From Zoogloea sp. (GTDB taxonomy: Bacteria > Pseudomonadota > Gammaproteobacteria > Burkholderiales > Rhodocyclaceae), in contig JADKKC010000033.1 of NCBI GenBank assembly GCA_016720685.1, positions 1 through 54,442 on the forward strand: a stretch of 54,442 nt of DNA, in the 5' to 3' direction. Below, piece by piece: positions 51,614 through 54,442 of the stretch (its first letter is position 1; each line of letters starts with the position of its first letter). The position numbers and the translations under genes are program-made. The notes beneath the pieces were generated by a model, which made no database searches, was not told the origin of the DNA, and saw only the letters and a program-made list of their open reading frames with translations.

Positions 51614-52928
51614 AGCTGTCGGCCAGCGGCTGGAAAAGGTAGCCCAGGAAGGTGCGCTCGCCGGTAATGATGAACACGTCGGTCTGCATGCCGGGCTGCA
51701 CCTTCTGCTCGCCGAGTCGCTTCAGTTCGTCGGCCGACACCGTGACCTTGACGATGAAGTAGCTCATCTCGGTACGCGGGTCGAGCACCGCGTCGGCCGA
51801 CACGTAACTGAGCTTGCCCTTGAGCTCGGGCGTGGTGCGTGCGTTGAAGGCGTGCAGCTTGACGCCCACATCCTGCCCCAGCGCCACCCGGTCGATGTCC
51901 GGCGGCAGCACCTTGCCTTCGACGATCAGCCGGTCGGAGCTGGGCACCACCTCCATCACCACTTCGCCAGGGCCGATCACTCCGCCAGCGGTGTGGATCT
52001 TGAGATCCGTCACGGTGCCATCCACCGGTGCGCGCAGTTCGGTTTGCTCGAGGGTGTAGCGGGTGGCGCTTTCACGTTCGATCAACTCGAAGTTTTCGGC
52101 CTGAACCTTTTTCAGCTCGGCAACGACTTCCTCGTGAAAGGCTTTTTTCACCTGGAACTTCTTGAGTTCCTTCTCGCTGATTGCCGTGTTGGCCGAAGCC
52201 ACCTTGGACGCCAGCTCGTCCCGCTCGCCGAGGAGGCGGGTCAGATCGCGCTCGATGGTGCGGATCTTGGTTTTTTCGACCATGCCCTGGCTGGCCAGTG
52301 ACGCCAGCCCGTCGAGTTCGGCCTTGACGCTGGCCGCCTGCTCCTGCTTGGAGCGCTGCTGGGATTGCAGGCCCGCGATCTCGCTGCGCAGCGCGCCGAT
52401 CTGGCGCTCGAGAATCCCCACCTCGCCCAGGCGCGAGGCACGCCGGGCGCTGAAGACGGACTCCTGGGAGCGCAGGATTTCGGCAATCTGCGGCTCGTTC
52501 GCCTGGCGCGTCAGCACCTTGGGAAAGACGATGGAAGAACGCTCGTCACGCTCGGCCTCGAGGCGCGCCTGGGCCGCCAGGGCCACTTCGCGCCCGCCCT
52601 TGACCACCCCGTAGGCGGCGCCGGCCTTGGTTTCGTCGAGGCGAACCAGCACATCGCCGGCCTTCACGGTGCTGCCATCCTTCACCAGGATCGCCTTCAC
52701 CACGCCCCCTTCCGGGTGCTGGATTTTCTTGCGGCTGCTGTCCACCTTGACCGAGCCCTGGGCCACCACGGCCGAGGACAGCGGCGCCAGCGACGACCAC
52801 ACGATGCTGAGCCCGAAGGTGCCAGCCAGGATTGCGTAGCCGATGCGGCTCCAGCGCCGGGTGTCGGCCACCGCCTTGTCCTCGCCGACGATCAGCGAGG
52901 CTTCGATCTCACGGGCGAGTTCAGCCAT
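51588..52928 (-). CDS. Type I secretion periplasmic adaptor (HlyD family)
   Basis: This 446-residue membrane-fusion protein links an ABC exporter to an outer-membrane channel. It has a short cytoplasmic N-terminus, one membrane span (YAILAGTFGLSIVWSSLAPL), a biotinyl-lipoyl half motif (VVKAILVKDGSTVKAGDVLV), a long coiled coil (about 115-290) and the C-terminal HlyD signature (LRAPVDGTVTDLKIHTAGGV). The ATG at 52928 overlaps the end of the upstream exporter gene by 8 bases, so the two are coupled. No TolC-type gene or secreted repeat protein is present here. Confidence 0.92.
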   Translation of the reverse strand: MAELAREIEASLIVGEDKAVADTRRWSRIGYAILAGTFGLSIVWSSLAPLSSAVVAQGSVKVDSSRKKIQHPEGGVVKAILVKDGSTVKAGDVLVRLDETKAGAAYGVVKGGREVALAAQARLEAERDERSSIVFPKVLTRQANEPQIAEILRSQESVFSARRASRLGEVGILERQIGALRSEIAGLQSQQRSKQEQAASVKAELDGLASLASQGMVEKTKIRTIERDLTRLLGERDELASKVASANTAISEKELKKFQVKKAFHEEVVAELKKVQAENFELIERESATRYTLEQTELRAPVDGTVTDLKIHTAGGVIGPGEVVMEVVPSSDRLIVEGKVLPPDIDRVALGQDVGVKLHAFNARTTPELKGKLSYVSADAVLDPRTEMSYFIVKVTVSADELKRLGEQKVQPGMQTDVFIITGERTFLGYLFQPLADSFNQAWRER

Positions 52929-54442
52929 TGGCTGCGCCTCCGGCGTCCTGCGGCAGCCCTTCCGGGCGGGCAATGACGCGCCGCGTGATGACCGGCATGA
53001 TTTCCGAGGTGGGCCCGAAATTCACGATTTGTCCTTTCAGGATCACCATCAGTTGATCGGTGCCACCCAGCACCGCCGGCCGGTGGGCAATGACGACCAC
53101 CGTCGATTGGCCACGCAGCACTTCCATGGCCTGGCGCACGGCGCCCTCGCCTTCGGCATCGAGGTTGGAGGTGGGCTCGTCCAGCACGATCAGCGGCGGG
53201 CGCCCGTAGAAGGCCCGCGCCAGCCCGATGCGCTGGCGCTGCCCGCCGGACAGATTGACGCCCGACGGGCCGATCGGCGTGTCGTAGCCCTGGGGCAGCT
53301 CGAGGATCACCTGGTGCGCCCCGGCAAGCTGAGCCGCATCGACGACCTTGTCCGGGTCCACCTTGCCGAAGCGGGCGATGTTGTCGGCGACGGTTCCGGG
53401 AAAAAGCTCGATATCCTGGGGCAGGTAGCCGATATGCGGGCCCACGTCCTCGCGATTCCAGTCGGCGATATTCACGCCGTCGAGCCGCACCACACCGGCA
53501 CCCGGCCGCCACACGCCCACCGCCAGCCGCGCGAGGGTGGACTTTCCGGCCGCGCTGGGGCCCGTGATGCCCAGCACGCTGCCGGCATTCAGGCTAAAGC
53601 TGAGGTTTTGAACGGTGAATTTGCGCAAATCGGGCGGGCCGCCCGAGACGCCCTCGAAAACCAGCTTGCCCTCGGGCTTGGGCAGCAGCATGGTGGGCGC
53701 GTCGGCGGCATCGCCGCCAAAGCCCTTGAGCAGCCGCCCGTAGGATTCCCGCGCCATCAAAAAGCCGCGCCAGCCGCCAATGGCCGCCTCCACCGGGGCC
53801 AGCCCGCGGCCCATGATGATGGACGAGGCGATCATCACGCCGCCGGTGCATTCCTGCTTGATCACCAGCCAGGCGCCCACGCCCAGGATGGCAACCTGCA
53901 GGAAGAAGCGCAGCGCCTTGGCCACCGCGGCCACGTTGCCGGCCCGGTCGCTGGCCAGGCCCTGCAGGCCGAGGCCCAGGTCGTGGCGTTTGCGCCACAG
54001 CACGGTGAGGCCGGGCAGCATGCCCATGGCGCGGATCGCTTCGGCATTGCGCGCCGAAATCTCGGCAAACTGGGTGCCGGCGGCCATCTGCTTGCCGGCC
54101 TCGGCAAGGGGTTCGCGGGTGTCACGCTCGTTCCAGAGGGCCAGCAAGAACAGCAGCACGCCGCCCGCCAGCGCCACATGGCCGAGCATGGGGTGAAGCA
54201 GGTAGACCAGGCCGATGTAGATCGGCATCCACGGCGCATCGAGCAAGCTCAGGATGTGCGAGCCGGTCAGGAAGTTGCGCAGCTGGTCGAGATCACGCAG
54301 GGATTGGCCGCTGCGCCCGGCGGTGAGCGTGCGCATGAAGACGAGGCCCGACAGCTGCGCATCAAAGCGCGCCCCAAGCCGCACCAGCAGCCGGGAACGC
54401 ACCACTTCGAGGGCCGCCAGTGTGGCCAGGCAGGCACCGGCG
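52921..54442 (-). CDS. Type I secretion ABC transporter (permease-ATPase), partial
   Basis: This is the inner-membrane exporter of a type I secretion system (PrtD-like). The frame runs in from the right window edge, so the N-terminus is absent. The visible part has membrane spans (near LSLLDAPWMPIYIGLVYLLH and GHVALAGGVLLFLLAL) and a nucleotide-binding domain with GITGPSAAGKSTLARL, the signature LSGGQRQRIGLARA and Walker B LIVLDEPTSNLD. The C-terminal motif VVVIAHRPAVLGGTDQLMV carries the switch histidine. There is no N-terminal C39-like peptidase domain in the visible portion. It pairs with the HlyD adaptor downstream. Confidence 0.92.
   Translation of the reverse strand, partial: AGACLATLAALEVVRSRLLVRLGARFDAQLSGLVFMRTLTAGRSGQSLRDLDQLRNFLTGSHILSLLDAPWMPIYIGLVYLLHPMLGHVALAGGVLLFLLALWNERDTREPLAEAGKQMAAGTQFAEISARNAEAIRAMGMLPGLTVLWRKRHDLGLGLQGLASDRAGNVAAVAKALRFFLQVAILGVGAWLVIKQECTGGVMIASSIIMGRGLAPVEAAIGGWRGFLMARESYGRLLKGFGGDAADAPTMLLPKPEGKLVFEGVSGGPPDLRKFTVQNLSFSLNAGSVLGITGPSAAGKSTLARLAVGVWRPGAGVVRLDGVNIADWNREDVGPHIGYLPQDIELFPGTVADNIARFGKVDPDKVVDAAQLAGAHQVILELPQGYDTPIGPSGVNLSGGQRQRIGLARAFYGRPPLIVLDEPTSNLDAEGEGAVRQAMEVLRGQSTVVVIAHRPAVLGGTDQLMVILKGQIVNFGPTSEIMPVITRRVIARPEGLPQDAGGAANG

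Overview
The window is chromosomal DNA of a betaproteobacterium, most likely from the Rhodocyclales (the Azoarcus/Thauera/Zoogloea/Dechloromonas group). This is inferred from gene order and protein character: tpiA-secG-tRNA-Leu-nuoA onward, ferrochelatase beside hrcA, and bamE divergent from fur. No search was run. It is mostly housekeeping DNA. I see no prophage, insertion sequence, integron, CRISPR array or rRNA gene. The genes are dense, and most of the first 30 kb reads on the minus strand.

Layout. 1-7.9 kb (minus): tpiA, secG, tRNA-Leu(GAG) and nuoABCDEFG of respiratory complex I, with nuoG cut by the window edge. 7.9-16.2 kb (minus): the phosphate transporter pstSCAB behind a candidate Pho box, then ftsH-folP-glmM. 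16.6-23.2 kb: rlmE and yhbY divergent, a small membrane protein, greA, and carAB for carbamoyl phosphate. 23.3-30.6 kb: a BarA-type hybrid histidine kinase, dapB, bamE and fur divergent, recN and nadK. 30.7-35.8 kb: hrcA-hemH-membrane protein, a stand-alone AP2-domain protein, trxC, and a Ser/Thr kinase fused to a cyclic-nucleotide-binding-like domain. 36-39.9 kb: grpE-dnaK-dnaJ with a clear sigma-32 promoter. 40-46.5 kb: an orphan branched-chain-type binding protein, hom and alaA, an Mth938-like protein, a Bcp peroxiredoxin and a PIN-PhoH ATPase. 46.7-48.9 kb: selU and selD divergent (selenium in tRNA). 49-51.6 kb: an acetyl-CoA hydrolase/CoA-transferase divergent from a LysR regulator. 51.6-54.4 kb: a type I secretion adaptor and ABC exporter, the latter cut by the right edge.

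Five conserved genes (nuoE, secG, dnaK, hom, the CoA-transferase) each carry one single-base indel that breaks an otherwise perfect family reading frame. Several are genes a cell can hardly lose, so consensus errors are the simplest reading. The nuoE case is the exception worth checking, because its shift lies exactly on an A-AAA-AAA slippery heptamer.

Regulatory features stand out. The carA and pstS promoters each fire directly into a terminator-like hairpin, the cells encode HrcA but I find no CIRCE operator before grpE, and a head-to-head array of 7-base repeats lies between alaA and hom. The nuo genes are visibly poorer in GC (about 48%) than the rest (about 60-68%). I found no clearly new multi-gene system. 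The best leads are the kinase/cNMP fusion, the AP2 protein, the two leader hairpins and the nuoE slip site.
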